A DNA stretch of 64,000 nucleotides from Allobosea psychrotolerans (GTDB taxonomy: Bacteria; Pseudomonadota; Alphaproteobacteria; Rhizobiales; Beijerinckiaceae). Made by a program: the position numbers and the translations under genes. The notes under the pieces were generated by a model. That model did no database searches and was not told the origin of the DNA. It saw nothing but the letters and a program-made list of their open reading frames with translations. Of this stretch, positions 53,007 through 61,914 are shown one piece after another. The stretch spans positions 186,001 to 250,000 of the forward strand of contig NZ_PQFZ01000006.1 in NCBI RefSeq assembly GCF_002917105.1, written 5' to 3'. Each line of letters opens with the position of its first letter. Position 1 is the stretch's first letter.

Positions 53007-53447
53007 AGATCGGAGCGGCGGCTGGCGTCTTGGCTAGTGCCTCATGGCGTTCACCGGACTTGGCGACGCCGTGGGAGCCCATCCGCGCTCGCCCCCAACC
53101 AAGGCAAACCTGGATGTCACCGCAAGAGATCAAGGCGAAGATCACCGGAGCCTTTCGGAAGGCGCTGGCGGATAGGCACATCTACCGTTCCCGTGTGGGC
53201 AAGGGCTCGACGACGTCCTTCGTGGCGCCAGGCTGTATGGCCGGGATGCTGAAGTTGATTTCGTGCGGGCGGCCGGTCAGCGGCAGACAGCTGTGAAGCC
53301 GCCAGCGTCCTCGAAGACTTAAGTCGATTGTTTCGCGTGCTGCCAATATCCGCTTCCAGGCTGGCAGCCAAAGTCAACTCTTGGCGCTACCGAAGCAGGT
53401 TATCGGATCGGTCTCGCCAACTCTGAATGTCGCGCTATAAGGTGTTC
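53007..53447. other. Gap without a supported gene
   Basis: A frame at about 53115-53296 reads MSPQEIKAKITGAFRKALAD, which has protein character, but it degrades after 40 residues and has no family I know. The rest appears non-coding. Possibly a gene remnant between island genes. Confidence 0.4.
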
Positions 53448-54341
53448 ATGGCCTTCGGCGTCTTCATCCACCGTCACGATTCGATCTACGACGACAGCCC
53501 TGCCGAACGCTATCAGTTCCCGCGCCAATATCTTGGCCGCGTGCAGGCCTGTGTTGGCGGCTGGATCATCTATTACGAGCCGCGCAAGGTCACCGAGACG
53601 CGCGGCTATTTCGCCGTAGCAAAGGTTCAGCAGGTGATCGCGGACCCTGCCGCGCCTGACATGTTCATCGCGATCATCGAACCCGACAGCTATCTCGACT
53701 TCGCCCGTCCTGTCCCGTTCACCGATGCCAATGGCGTCGTCGAGCGCGGCGTCCTGAACGAGCAGGGGCGGATATCGGGCCGAGCCCAGGCAGCCGTGCG
53801 ACCGATTTCACCAGTCGACTTCGACCGTATCCTGGCTCTCGGCCTCGACGAGCACGAGACATTGCTACCGCGCGTCGATCAGCCCCTGTCCGGCTTTGCC
53901 GAGGAGCAGGCGCCTTTCGCGTTCGACCAGGAGCGCGAGCGGCTGACGCTGATCACATCGCGGCTGGTCCGGGATCGTGTGTTCCGGCGTGTCGTCCTGC
54001 GCGCTTATGACGAGCGCTGCGCGGTGACCGGGCTGAAGCTCATCAATGGCGGCGGGCGTGCCGAGGTCGCGGCCGCCCATATTCGACCCGTTGCAGCACA
54101 TGGTCCCGACATCGTCAGCAACGGTATCGCCCTCTCGGGCACGGCCCATTGGATGTTCGACCGTGGCCTCATCAGCCTGTCGGACGATCTCGACATCCTG
54201 GTGTCGCGGCAAGCCAACGACCCGGATGGCATTCGCAGTTTCATCAACAAAACGGGACGCGCCGTCGCGCCGATGAGGACGCATGAGCGCCCGCACCCAC
54301 CTTTCCTGAAATGGCACCGCGAGAACTGCTTCAAGCAGTGA
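53448..54341 (+). CDS. HNH endonuclease with N-terminal recognition-like domain
   Basis: A 297-residue protein. The N-terminal half starts MAFGVFIHRHDSIYDDSPAE and contains GGWIIYYEPRKVTETRGYFA, which resembles a PUA/EVE-like beta domain. The C-terminal HNH_2 domain runs from VVLRAYDERCAVTGLKLING to AAAHIRPVAAHGPDIVSNGI and GTAHWMFDRGLI, with the H, N and H ligands visible. This layout fits putative restriction endonucleases that act on modified DNA, but the recognition domain is not proven. The ATG at 53448 matches the usual start of homologues as I recall them; an in-frame ATG at 53427 adds seven residues. It closes the second island. Confidence 0.85.
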   Translation: MAFGVFIHRHDSIYDDSPAERYQFPRQYLGRVQACVGGWIIYYEPRKVTETRGYFAVAKVQQVIADPAAPDMFIAIIEPDSYLDFARPVPFTDANGVVERGVLNEQGRISGRAQAAVRPISPVDFDRILALGLDEHETLLPRVDQPLSGFAEEQAPFAFDQERERLTLITSRLVRDRVFRRVVLRAYDERCAVTGLKLINGGGRAEVAAAHIRPVAAHGPDIVSNGIALSGTAHWMFDRGLISLSDDLDILVSRQANDPDGIRSFINKTGRAVAPMRTHERPHPPFLKWHRENCFKQ

Positions 54342-54625
54342 GGTCTTGCGATAGCATCTGGGCGCGGCATCTCCGCCGGAAACGATGATTGGCGACGATC
54401 ATTACGCGGTAATTGCCTCTGAATTGGAGGCAGTATTCAAAGTCTAATTTTACGATTCAACGCGGGGCGTTCACTTTCTTGACGCCGGAATCGAACGTCG
54501 TGGGTGCGGTACGTCGCTCGCGTCATGAGAAGGATTGCTGCGTTCGCGGCCGATTGTTATCCTTTTAAATTGGAGCCCTCGCAGATTGGGCCCAGGGCGC
54601 CTGTTTGGCGCAACGGGAGGTCGGA

Positions 54626-55429
54626 ATGGTTACTCAATCAAACAAGTCAATCGCGAAGGCGTTTCGATTGATCGAGATTGTGTGCTCAGAAAGCGGGCCG
54701 ATTTCGCTGCGGCATATCGCGTCCAAGGCCAACCTGTCGCTGCCGACAACTCATCGCCTGCTCGGCACGCTCAAGGCGGTAGGCGCGCTGCAAGCGACCG
54801 GGGACGGAACCTTCAAGCTCGGCGAGAAGCTTGTCGGGATCCACGCGTCGATCTCCGACAATATTCATCAAGTCCGCAAGATTGTGGAATTGCAGCTCAA
54901 GGATCTGCTCAGCAAGGCTGGGATCAGCGCGCGATTGAGCATGCTCGACGATGGCGAGTTGGTCATCATGGCTGGGAATGACAGCGGTGTGCACCAGAAG
55001 ATGCGCAGCACGATCGGCTATCGCTACGAGGCCTATTGCACTGCGCCTGGAAAGTTGCTCCTGGCTGCGCTGAGTATCGACCAGCTGAACGCGTATCTGA
55101 ATGAAGCGCCGCTGGTAAGGATAACTCACAATACGATCTGTGAACCTCGGCGCCTCCTGGACGAGATCGCGCACATCCGCACTGTGGAATATGCGCTGGA
55201 CGATCAGGAATTCATTGAAGGCGTCCGCTGTATCGCAGTACCCTTGAAGGACAAGTCTGAACGCACTGTTGCGGCGCTCAGCATTGCTGGAGAACAGCTC
55301 GGATTGCGCGATCTGTCCGCTTTGATCCCGCAATTGCGCCAGAAAGCGAGCCTCTTGTCGGCACAGCTACGCGAACTCCCGCGCGGAATGAGCACTTTGC
55401 TGGATATCGAGAATCTCGAGGTCGCCTAA
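54626..55429 (+). CDS. IclR-family transcriptional regulator
   Basis: A 267-residue regulator. The N-terminal winged HTH is in ISLRHIASKANLSLPTTHRL, and the C-terminal IclR effector domain includes YEAYCTAPGKLLLAALS and EGVRCIAVPLKDKSERTVAA. The ATG at 54626 follows a GGGAGG sequence. It faces an MFS transporter gene in convergent orientation. The second IclR gene at 59627-60418 has a very similar N-terminus, so the two are paralogues. The effector is probably a small carboxylate or aromatic compound, by family habit. Confidence 0.9.
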   Translation: MVTQSNKSIAKAFRLIEIVCSESGPISLRHIASKANLSLPTTHRLLGTLKAVGALQATGDGTFKLGEKLVGIHASISDNIHQVRKIVELQLKDLLSKAGISARLSMLDDGELVIMAGNDSGVHQKMRSTIGYRYEAYCTAPGKLLLAALSIDQLNAYLNEAPLVRITHNTICEPRRLLDEIAHIRTVEYALDDQEFIEGVRCIAVPLKDKSERTVAALSIAGEQLGLRDLSALIPQLRQKASLLSAQLRELPRGMSTLLDIENLEVA

Positions 55430-55437
55430 TCCGCCGC

Positions 55438-55474
55438 CAGCTGTCGGCATGGCGTCTTCGCCCGCCGACAGCTG
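55438..55474. terminator. Bidirectional terminator between convergent genes
   Basis: CAGCTGTCGGC and GCCGACAGCTG are perfect 11-base arms around a 15-base loop, located between the IclR stop and the MFS stop. No long T-run is present. Confidence 0.5.
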
Positions 55475-55500
55475 TACTGCTGGCATCGCGTCGCGAGGCC

Positions 55501-56829
55501 CTATTTCGCGGATTTGTCGATTTCGCCAGGCATCGCCAGAATGATCAGGCCTGCGACGAGCGGGCCGATCGAGAGACACAGCAGCGCGGTGTTGAAGCTG
55601 CCGGTCAGATCGCGCAACCAGCCGACCAGAAAGGGGCCGATAAACCCTCCTAGATTACCGATCGAGTTGATCAGCGCGATGCCGCTGGCGGCCGCAAGTC
55701 CTATGAGATAATTGCCGGGGATGCACCAGAACACGGGCAAAGCCGCATAGACGCCCATCAGTGCAACGCATAGTGGCAGGATAGCCAGCCAATGCGTGCC
55801 GATCGACGCCGCGACCGCCAGGCCTCCCGCTCCCGCAAAGCAGGCCAATGCGAGATGCCAGCGCCGCTCGCGCTTGCGGTCGGAACGTCGCGGCCAGAGG
55901 ATGCAGGCGGCGGCGGCAAGTCCATAGGGAATCGCGATCACGAAGCCAACAGCAAGATTGCCGAGACCGAAGGTGCGAATGATCTGCGGCAGGAAGAAAG
56001 CGACGCCCAATGTCCCGATCACGAGCATCAGATAGCAGATGGTCAGCGTCATGACCTTGAGTGAACGCAGCCCGTCCCACAGGCTATCAGAACCGTGCTG
56101 CGCCACCACCTTCTCTTCCGCTGCGATGGTGTCCTCGAGCCATGTTCGCTCCTGGGCTGTCAGCCATTGTGCATTTGCCGGCCGATCGGTGAGGTACGAT
56201 AGCGTGACGAATGCGAGCACAATGGCCGGCAGGCCTTCGAGGATGAACATCCATTGCCAACCACGCAGGCCTAGAAGTCCGTCCATTTCCAGCAGCAGCG
56301 TCGAGATCGGACCCGCCAGAACTGGAGTTGCGGGCGCGGCGATGATGAAAAGACCAAGCGCCTTGCCGCGATAGGCCTTGGGAATCCAGTAGGTCAGATA
56401 GAGGAACATGCCTGGGACGAACCCGGCTTCGGCAAAGCCGAGCAAAAATCGCATGACATAGAACGCCTGCGGCGAGTTGACCCAAGCCATCGCGACGGAG
56501 ACTGCGCCCCAGGTCAGCATGATCCGGAAGATCCAGAGCCTTGCACCAAAGCGGTGCAAGAGCAGATTGCTCGGGATTTCGAAGATGAAATAGCCGACGA
56601 AGAAGATGCCCGCACCGAAGCCGTACATCTGGGCGGTAAAGCCGAGATCCTGGTTCATGGTCAGCGCAGCGAAGGATATGTTCACTCGATCGAGCTGGTT
56701 GACGAAGTACAGCAGCGCCATGAAGGGCAGCAGCCGCCAGATCACCTTGCCGACAATGCGGTCGGCGGTCGCGCTGGCCGCGGGCTCCGCGACGGCGTCC
56801 GTGTCGATGTGGCTCGCAATCGAACTCAT
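55501..56829 (-). CDS. MFS transporter, anion:cation symporter type
   Basis: A 442-residue major facilitator with twelve predicted membrane segments. The first is LLPFMALLYFVNQLDRVNIS, a signature of the ACS family (phthalate, tartrate, glucarate and related permeases). The loop 2-3 motif is in FEIPSNLLLHRFGARLWIFR, and RGWQWMFILEGLPAIVLAFV is the usual sixth-segment region. It should import an organic anion with protons. Neighbouring genes for IclR and MBL-like proteins suggest a catabolic unit, but the substrate is unknown. Confidence 0.92.
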   Translation of the reverse strand: MSSIASHIDTDAVAEPAASATADRIVGKVIWRLLPFMALLYFVNQLDRVNISFAALTMNQDLGFTAQMYGFGAGIFFVGYFIFEIPSNLLLHRFGARLWIFRIMLTWGAVSVAMAWVNSPQAFYVMRFLLGFAEAGFVPGMFLYLTYWIPKAYRGKALGLFIIAAPATPVLAGPISTLLLEMDGLLGLRGWQWMFILEGLPAIVLAFVTLSYLTDRPANAQWLTAQERTWLEDTIAAEEKVVAQHGSDSLWDGLRSLKVMTLTICYLMLVIGTLGVAFFLPQIIRTFGLGNLAVGFVIAIPYGLAAAACILWPRRSDRKRERRWHLALACFAGAGGLAVAASIGTHWLAILPLCVALMGVYAALPVFWCIPGNYLIGLAAASGIALINSIGNLGGFIGPFLVGWLRDLTGSFNTALLCLSIGPLVAGLIILAMPGEIDKSAK

Positions 56830-57122
56830 GTCTTCCCCCTAATCGCGGATCATGGCGGCCGCTGTCATGGCGCCCCTCTCCGCGTCTGCCTGGCGGCAGA
56901 CAAGGCGGAAGATGCGTCTAGGTTGGATCGACGCATGTGGCCGTGGCATCTGCAATCGGGATGTTTGCCTGTCTCACTTGTTAAGACTGCCGCGTAGAAG
57001 GCTTGCCCGATCGGCGATGTTGGAAATCATCGGAGAGGAAAGCGTCGCGAGCCCGGCTCGACAGACCCGCCAGCTGCCGCACGCCGATATGCCTCGAGAA
57101 TGGAAGCCGAACGGGAAGCGCC

Positions 57123-57932
57123 ATGATCATCAGCAAGCCCGTCGGCGGGAAAGCCGAGCTTCCACGCCTGATCACACCGAGCCTTCTCTGGGCCGGCGGC
57201 TGCATGGAACTAGAGCTCGACGGCGAGCTCGTGCATTCGCATTTTGGCATGTATGCAATCAAGGGCTCGCGCAAATCGATCCTCATCGACACCGGGCACC
57301 CCAGCCACGCCGATCTGATCGACAAGGCCCTCGATGAATTCGTCGGGGAGGCCGGGATCGACTATATCTTTCCGACCCACGGCGAGTTCCCACATTTCGG
57401 GCTGATGCCGAAATGGCTGGTCAAATATCCCAATGCCAAGATCGTCGGCGACGTTCGTGACTACGATCTGTACTATCCTGAATTCGCCAATCGACTGGTT
57501 CAGATCGAGGCCGGGGGAGCGATCGACCTTGGCGATCGCAAGGTCGTTCTGGTGCCGGCAATCTGGAACGACCTGAAGGATACGCTCTGGGCCTTCGACA
57601 CCGGCGACCGGGCGCTCTTCGTGGCCGACGGCTTCTCCGTCACCCACCACCACATGCCGGGAGCCTGCGGGCTGACCGCGGGCGAACAGCCGATCCCCGA
57701 TCGCAAGATGGTTCGGCTCCTCTCTGAGCTCGCCTTGCAATGGACACGCTATATGAACCCGTCCGAGACCTTCGCAGCGCTGGACGGGTTGATCGACATC
57801 GTGCGACCGCGCTTCATCTGTCCTGCGCACGGCTCCGTCATCGAAGCGCCGGCGCAGATGCTGCCACTGATCAAGCAGGGCATGGCACTTCCGAGCGTGA
57901 CCAATCCGATTTCGCCTTCCCGGCTCCCGTAA
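57123..57932 (+). CDS. MBL-fold metallo-hydrolase, flavodiiron-like motif
   Basis: A 269-residue metallo-beta-lactamase-fold protein. The first fold strands give SILIDTGHPSHADLIDKAL. The metal motif is THGEFPHFG, an H-x-E-x-x-H pattern closer to flavodiiron oxygen reductases than to the HxHxDH of hydrolases. Later ligands are in LFVADGFS (Asp) and ICPAHGS (His). No flavodoxin domain follows. The ATG at 57123 is chosen over an upstream in-frame start because the family-like sequence begins there. It is 33 bases before a second MBL-like gene, with which it probably works. Confidence 0.82.
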   Translation: MIISKPVGGKAELPRLITPSLLWAGGCMELELDGELVHSHFGMYAIKGSRKSILIDTGHPSHADLIDKALDEFVGEAGIDYIFPTHGEFPHFGLMPKWLVKYPNAKIVGDVRDYDLYYPEFANRLVQIEAGGAIDLGDRKVVLVPAIWNDLKDTLWAFDTGDRALFVADGFSVTHHHMPGACGLTAGEQPIPDRKMVRLLSELALQWTRYMNPSETFAALDGLIDIVRPRFICPAHGSVIEAPAQMLPLIKQGMALPSVTNPISPSRLP

Positions 57933-57965
57933 CGGCTCGGGCATTTCTTGGAGACTGATGCGGCA

Positions 57966-58886
57966 ATGACCATGGCCATCTCCCTCCCGTCGCGGCCGCA
58001 GCCGCCCGTGCGCCCGAGCGCTGTCACGGACATCTGCGATGGCCGGATCTTCGCGGTCAGCGGTTATGTTCCGGCGGCGCGGCCCGCCACCTGGATACTG
58101 TCCGGGCTGGAGGGCCACCTCGCCGTGTCCTGCTATGTCCTGATTGATGGCGGACACGCCATGATTATCGATACTGGCCTCGCGGCGCATCGCGACGAGG
58201 TCGGCCGCAGTATCAGCTGGCTTCTGGCTGACTGCCGCAGGCGCGAGCTGATCATGACGCGGCGGGAACCGGATGCGATCATCAATCTCCCGTTCCTGGT
58301 AAAGGAAGTTGAGCTGGATGCCGTCTTCTGCGGAGGAGTGCTCAACCCGCTCGACTTCTTCGAGCGAGTTGATCAAAAGAGCCTCGAATCGCACGTCAGC
58401 GCGATTGCTCACGCTAGTGTCGAGTGGGCGAAACCTGGCAGCGCGCTCCCGATCGGAGCCCTGAGCCTGGAGATCCTTCGCACCACCGTCGTCGTGCTGC
58501 CGAAGACCCATCTCTACGAACAGCGCACCGGCACGCTGTTCGGGTCGGACACTTGGGGCTTCTTGTCCCAGCTCGGCACCAGCTCGCTGGATATTGTGAC
58601 AGCCTGGGACGAACGGCTGTCGCGGGGGTCAATCGCCCGCTATCTCCGACACAAGTTTGACTGGCTTTGCGGCATCGATACCTCTGTGATCGAGGCTGAT
58701 CTCGCGCTTTTGAAGCAATATGATATCCGGCGCATCTGCTCGACATATGGCGGGGTCATCGAGGGTGCTTTGCTCGCGAGCCGCGTGATCGACGAAACAA
58801 TCGAGGCTGTACAGCTGCTCTCGCGCGAGCCCATTGTAGACCGCCTCAAGGGCTTCGACAGGACCATCTTCGAGGCTGCGCTGTAA
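57966..58886 (+). CDS. MBL-fold-like protein with altered metal site
   Basis: A 306-residue protein that follows the same plan as its upstream neighbour: HLAVSCYVLIDGGHAMIIDT is the early MBL strand region, and SDTWGFLSQLG takes the place of the Asp-containing strand. At the primary metal site it reads MTRREPDAII where a flavodiiron-like protein would have H-x-E-x-D-H, so both His are replaced while E and D remain. The late His is replaced by Tyr in CSTYGG. It may be inactive, bind a different metal or serve as a partner subunit. The ATG at 57966 is preferred; a TTG at 57948 lacks a ribosome-binding site. Confidence 0.7.
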   Translation: MTMAISLPSRPQPPVRPSAVTDICDGRIFAVSGYVPAARPATWILSGLEGHLAVSCYVLIDGGHAMIIDTGLAAHRDEVGRSISWLLADCRRRELIMTRREPDAIINLPFLVKEVELDAVFCGGVLNPLDFFERVDQKSLESHVSAIAHASVEWAKPGSALPIGALSLEILRTTVVVLPKTHLYEQRTGTLFGSDTWGFLSQLGTSSLDIVTAWDERLSRGSIARYLRHKFDWLCGIDTSVIEADLALLKQYDIRRICSTYGGVIEGALLASRVIDETIEAVQLLSREPIVDRLKGFDRTIFEAAL

Positions 58887-58912
58887 AGGGGTGAGCCGCC
58901 CCCTCGAACGGG

Positions 58913-59560
58913 TCAGGTTTCGTCGCTGTCAGCGATCACGACGCTGCGGGCAGCCAGGATATGGCTCTGCATGACGGCGCTAGCCCACGCGCCGTTGCGA
59001 GCCCTGAAGGCGGAGACCAGCTCGCTGTGATGCGACATGCTGCGCGCCAGATCGCCCGGACCATAGTTACGGAACGTCATGCCAATGAGATGCGTCTCGA
59101 CGACCATTGAGATCATCGCGGCCAGGCGCTGATTCATCGAGCCATCGACGATGATGCGATGAAACCGGCTATTGGCCGTGGCTATCGCATCGATGAAGCC
59201 AGTTGCCTTGCCCGCAGCGAGATTTCTCATCTGGACGTCTAACTGGTCGAGCTCATCGATAGCCTCTTCCGAAAGGGTGGTTGCGCCCAACTCGGCGGCG
59301 TAACTCTCGAGCCGGACGCGGATACCGAAGACCTCTTCCATTGCGCGTCGGCTCCAACCGGTGACGCGCGCGCCCTGATTGGCCACGATGCGGACCAGGC
59401 CCTCGGCGTCGAGCCGTCGGAACGCCTCGCGTACGGGCGTGCGGCTTACGCCGAGCTGGATCGCCAAGCCTTCGGCGCGAAGCGGCGTACCGGAAGGGTA
59501 CGTGCCATCGATGATGCCTGATCGGATGGCCACATAGACGCGTTCGACTGCTTCTGCCAT
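58913..59560 (-). CDS. GntR-family transcriptional regulator (FadR/FCD subgroup)
   Basis: A 215-residue regulator. The winged HTH is LAIQLGVSRTPVREAFRRLD near residues 31-50, and the FCD domain follows, with IRVRLESYAAELGATTLSEE and metal-site histidines in NSRFHRIIVDG and SMSHHSELVSAF. FCD regulators usually sense carboxylic acids. It is convergent with the MBL gene pair and upstream of neither; it lies downstream of the second IclR gene. Targets could be the CoA-transferase operon or the MBL/MFS genes. Confidence 0.9.
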   Translation of the reverse strand: MAEAVERVYVAIRSGIIDGTYPSGTPLRAEGLAIQLGVSRTPVREAFRRLDAEGLVRIVANQGARVTGWSRRAMEEVFGIRVRLESYAAELGATTLSEEAIDELDQLDVQMRNLAAGKATGFIDAIATANSRFHRIIVDGSMNQRLAAMISMVVETHLIGMTFRNYGPGDLARSMSHHSELVSAFRARNGAWASAVMQSHILAARSVVIADSDET

Positions 59561-59626
59561 GTCGCCTCTGGCAAGGAACTCGTGTGCCGCTGAAAGATCG
59601 CAGTATCGTGCAAGAGAGGGTTCGGC

Positions 59627-60418
59627 TCAATCCTCGCTGTACAAAGTCAGGATGTCGCCAAACTTGGCCGAACGGGCGAGGGTCTGTTCGATGGCACGTG
59701 CGGTTTCTTTGAGACGACCGACGATCTCAAGCGTGGCACGCTGCGGCAACCTGCTGGCGCTGTCACTGACGCTGAGGGCGCCGATCGATGCACAAGCGCG
59801 ATCCCGAAGCCCCACTGCAACGCCCCTGGTTCCCTCGCGATACTCCTCATTGTCGGTGGCATAACCGCAACGGCGGATCTGCCTGATCTCGCTGGCGAGT
59901 TGCGCCGGAGCGACGATTGTCCCGGGCGTCAACGCGGCGAATGGCGCTTCGGCGATGTATTCCGACAAGAGGTTCGACGACAGGCCTGCGAGCAGCATTT
60001 TCCCCGGAGCACTAAAATAGGGCTCGTAGCTGTTTCCGATCTCCGAGACGCCACAGGCGCCGCTCTCTGCCACGGTTAACATGAACGTCGACCGGTTGAG
60101 TGCCGCAAGCGTAACCTTGCTGCCCAGATCCCTATGCAGTTCGTTGATCTCGTGCTGGATTTCGGCGCGCATGTCCTGCTGGCACTGGAGATCGCGCTTG
60201 CGTAGCGATGCGATCATCGCGCCAAGCTCATAGCCACCGTTGCGCGTCAGCCTAACAGCGCCAACCGATTTGAGCGTGCCGAGGATGCGATGCGTCGAAG
60301 CCAGCGAAAGGTCGGCTTCGGCCGCGAGCTCGCGCAGCGAGCGCGACTGCGCCGAGGCGCAGACGATGGCGATGATGTCGAAGGCCTTGACAATTGACTG
60401 ATTGGTCGGCGTCGCCAT
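59627..60418 (-). CDS. IclR-family transcriptional regulator (second)
   Basis: A 263-residue regulator. The HTH region is RSLRELAAEADLSLASTHRI, and the effector domain has SYEPYFSAPGKMLLAGLSSN and EGTRGVAVGLRDRACASIGA. Similarity to the IclR protein at 54626-55429 in both domains indicates recent duplication or shared ancestry. It lies six bases downstream of the CoA-transferase gene on the same strand, so the two probably form an operon. Confidence 0.9.
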   Translation of the reverse strand: MATPTNQSIVKAFDIIAIVCASAQSRSLRELAAEADLSLASTHRILGTLKSVGAVRLTRNGGYELGAMIASLRKRDLQCQQDMRAEIQHEINELHRDLGSKVTLAALNRSTFMLTVAESGACGVSEIGNSYEPYFSAPGKMLLAGLSSNLLSEYIAEAPFAALTPGTIVAPAQLASEIRQIRRCGYATDNEEYREGTRGVAVGLRDRACASIGALSVSDSASRLPQRATLEIVGRLKETARAIEQTLARSAKFGDILTLYSED

Positions 60419-60424
60419 GGCAGA

Positions 60425-61729
60425 TCAGGCTCCGCTCGGCGCAAGCAGATCGCCTCGAGCCCTGGCGGCGTCCATTTCGGCAGGCTGCTTTGGCGGCAGC
60501 GGGCTCGCCGAAACCACGCCGAGTCGGAATAGCCGGCCGAGCTCGGCTTCGTCGAGCCCAAGCAAGCCGCCCAGGATCGCTTGGTTGTGCTCGCCGAGCT
60601 CAGGGCCGAGTGAGTGGACAGATCCTGGTGTCTCGGAAAGCCGGGGAAAGACGTTCTGCATTGCGAGATCGCCGAGAATCGGGTGGGTCAGCCGGATGAT
60701 CGCCTCCCGCGCGGCGAAATGCGGATCGGCAAGCATTTCCGGAGCCCGGTAAATCCGTCCAGCGGGCACGCTGTGCGTCTCGAGCAGGGCCTCCAGATCG
60801 CCGGCGGCGAGCGTCGCTGTCCATTCCGCTAGAAGGCTGTCGAGCTCGACCTGGTTGGCCCCGCGTGCCCCATGTGTAGCGTAGCGTTCGTTCTGCGCCA
60901 GCTCCGGACGGTCCATCGCCGTGCAGAGGCGAGCGAACACCGTATCCTGATTTGCGGCGATGAGGATGTCGATGCCGTCGCGCGTCGGATAGACGTTGGA
61001 GGGAGCTATGTTGGGCAGCATTGAACCGGTGCGTTCCCGCACATAGCCGGCGCTGGCATATTCGGTGACCAGATTCTCTGTGATGGCGAGCACGGACTCG
61101 TAGATCGCGCTGTCGACGATCTGGCCCCGGCCGGTGGTCTTGCGTGCATGCAGCGCGACCAGGGCACCCAGGCAGCCGAAAGTCGCGGCGAGGGTGTCGC
61201 CAATCGAGAAGCCGACACGGCTGGGCGGCGACTTCGGATCGCCGACCACGTAACGCAATCCGCCCATGGCCTCGCCGATGGCGCCGTAGCCGGCCCGCTT
61301 CGCGTAGGGTCCGGTTTGTCCATATCCGGAGACCCGCACCATTATCAGACCGGGATTGACGGCCGAGAGTTCGTCATAACCCAGATTCCAGCGCTCCATG
61401 GTTCCCGGCCGGAAGTTTTCCACCAGCACATCTGCGCCAGCGATGAGCTCCCTTGCCAGTCGCTGGCCTTCCGGCTGGCGCAGGTCGAGCGTTACCGATT
61501 GCTTGCCCCGCGCAAGCACAGGGAACCACAAAGATTTCCCATGCGGTTTTTCTCGCCCCCACACCCGCATCGGATCGCCGCCGGCCGGGGGCTCGATTTT
61601 GATTACTTGCGCCCCGAAATCGGCGAGGAGCTGCCCGCAGAATGGGCCTGCGATGAGCTGTCCCATCTCGATGACGCGCAAGTTTGAAAGTGGGCCGGAT
61701 CTCGGATTTGTCGTCACTGGCGGCTCCAT
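60425..61729 (-). CDS. CaiB/BaiF-type (class III) CoA transferase
   Basis: A 434-residue family III CoA transferase. The N-terminal RVIEMGQLIAGPFCGQLLAD with VIKIEPPAGGDPMR binds CoA. The catalytic Asp is expected in the segment GRGQIVDSAIYESVLA. The start at 61729 gives the usual N-terminus; in-frame sequence upstream to 61798 has no family character. It would activate a carboxylic acid by CoA exchange. The divergent HMG-CoA-lyase-like gene probably cleaves the resulting thioester, so together they form a short acid-degradation pathway. Confidence 0.92.
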   Translation of the reverse strand: MEPPVTTNPRSGPLSNLRVIEMGQLIAGPFCGQLLADFGAQVIKIEPPAGGDPMRVWGREKPHGKSLWFPVLARGKQSVTLDLRQPEGQRLARELIAGADVLVENFRPGTMERWNLGYDELSAVNPGLIMVRVSGYGQTGPYAKRAGYGAIGEAMGGLRYVVGDPKSPPSRVGFSIGDTLAATFGCLGALVALHARKTTGRGQIVDSAIYESVLAITENLVTEYASAGYVRERTGSMLPNIAPSNVYPTRDGIDILIAANQDTVFARLCTAMDRPELAQNERYATHGARGANQVELDSLLAEWTATLAAGDLEALLETHSVPAGRIYRAPEMLADPHFAAREAIIRLTHPILGDLAMQNVFPRLSETPGSVHSLGPELGEHNQAILGGLLGLDEAELGRLFRLGVVSASPLPPKQPAEMDAARARGDLLAPSGA

Positions 61730-61914
61730 AGTCGGACCAAGCTTCCCAATATTGGATGCAATAAATAGCGCGTCAAAGTGAAACCTGTTGCGTCTCACAT
61801 TCTGAGAATAAGTATTTTGTTGTTTTTACAAATAGTTATGGCATTTACGGTGTCCTTGCCCTGCCCGGAAAGAAAACTCAGCAGCCACCATTGCATGCAA
61901 AATTGAGATTCGAG
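61730..61914. promoter_or_regulatory. Divergent promoter region, CoA transferase / lyase
   Basis: This AT-richer 185-base gap separates two divergent catabolic genes. It contains a perfect TTGCATGCAA palindrome (61891-61900) 14 bases before the lyase start, a candidate operator for the nearby GntR or IclR regulators. Confidence 0.35.
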
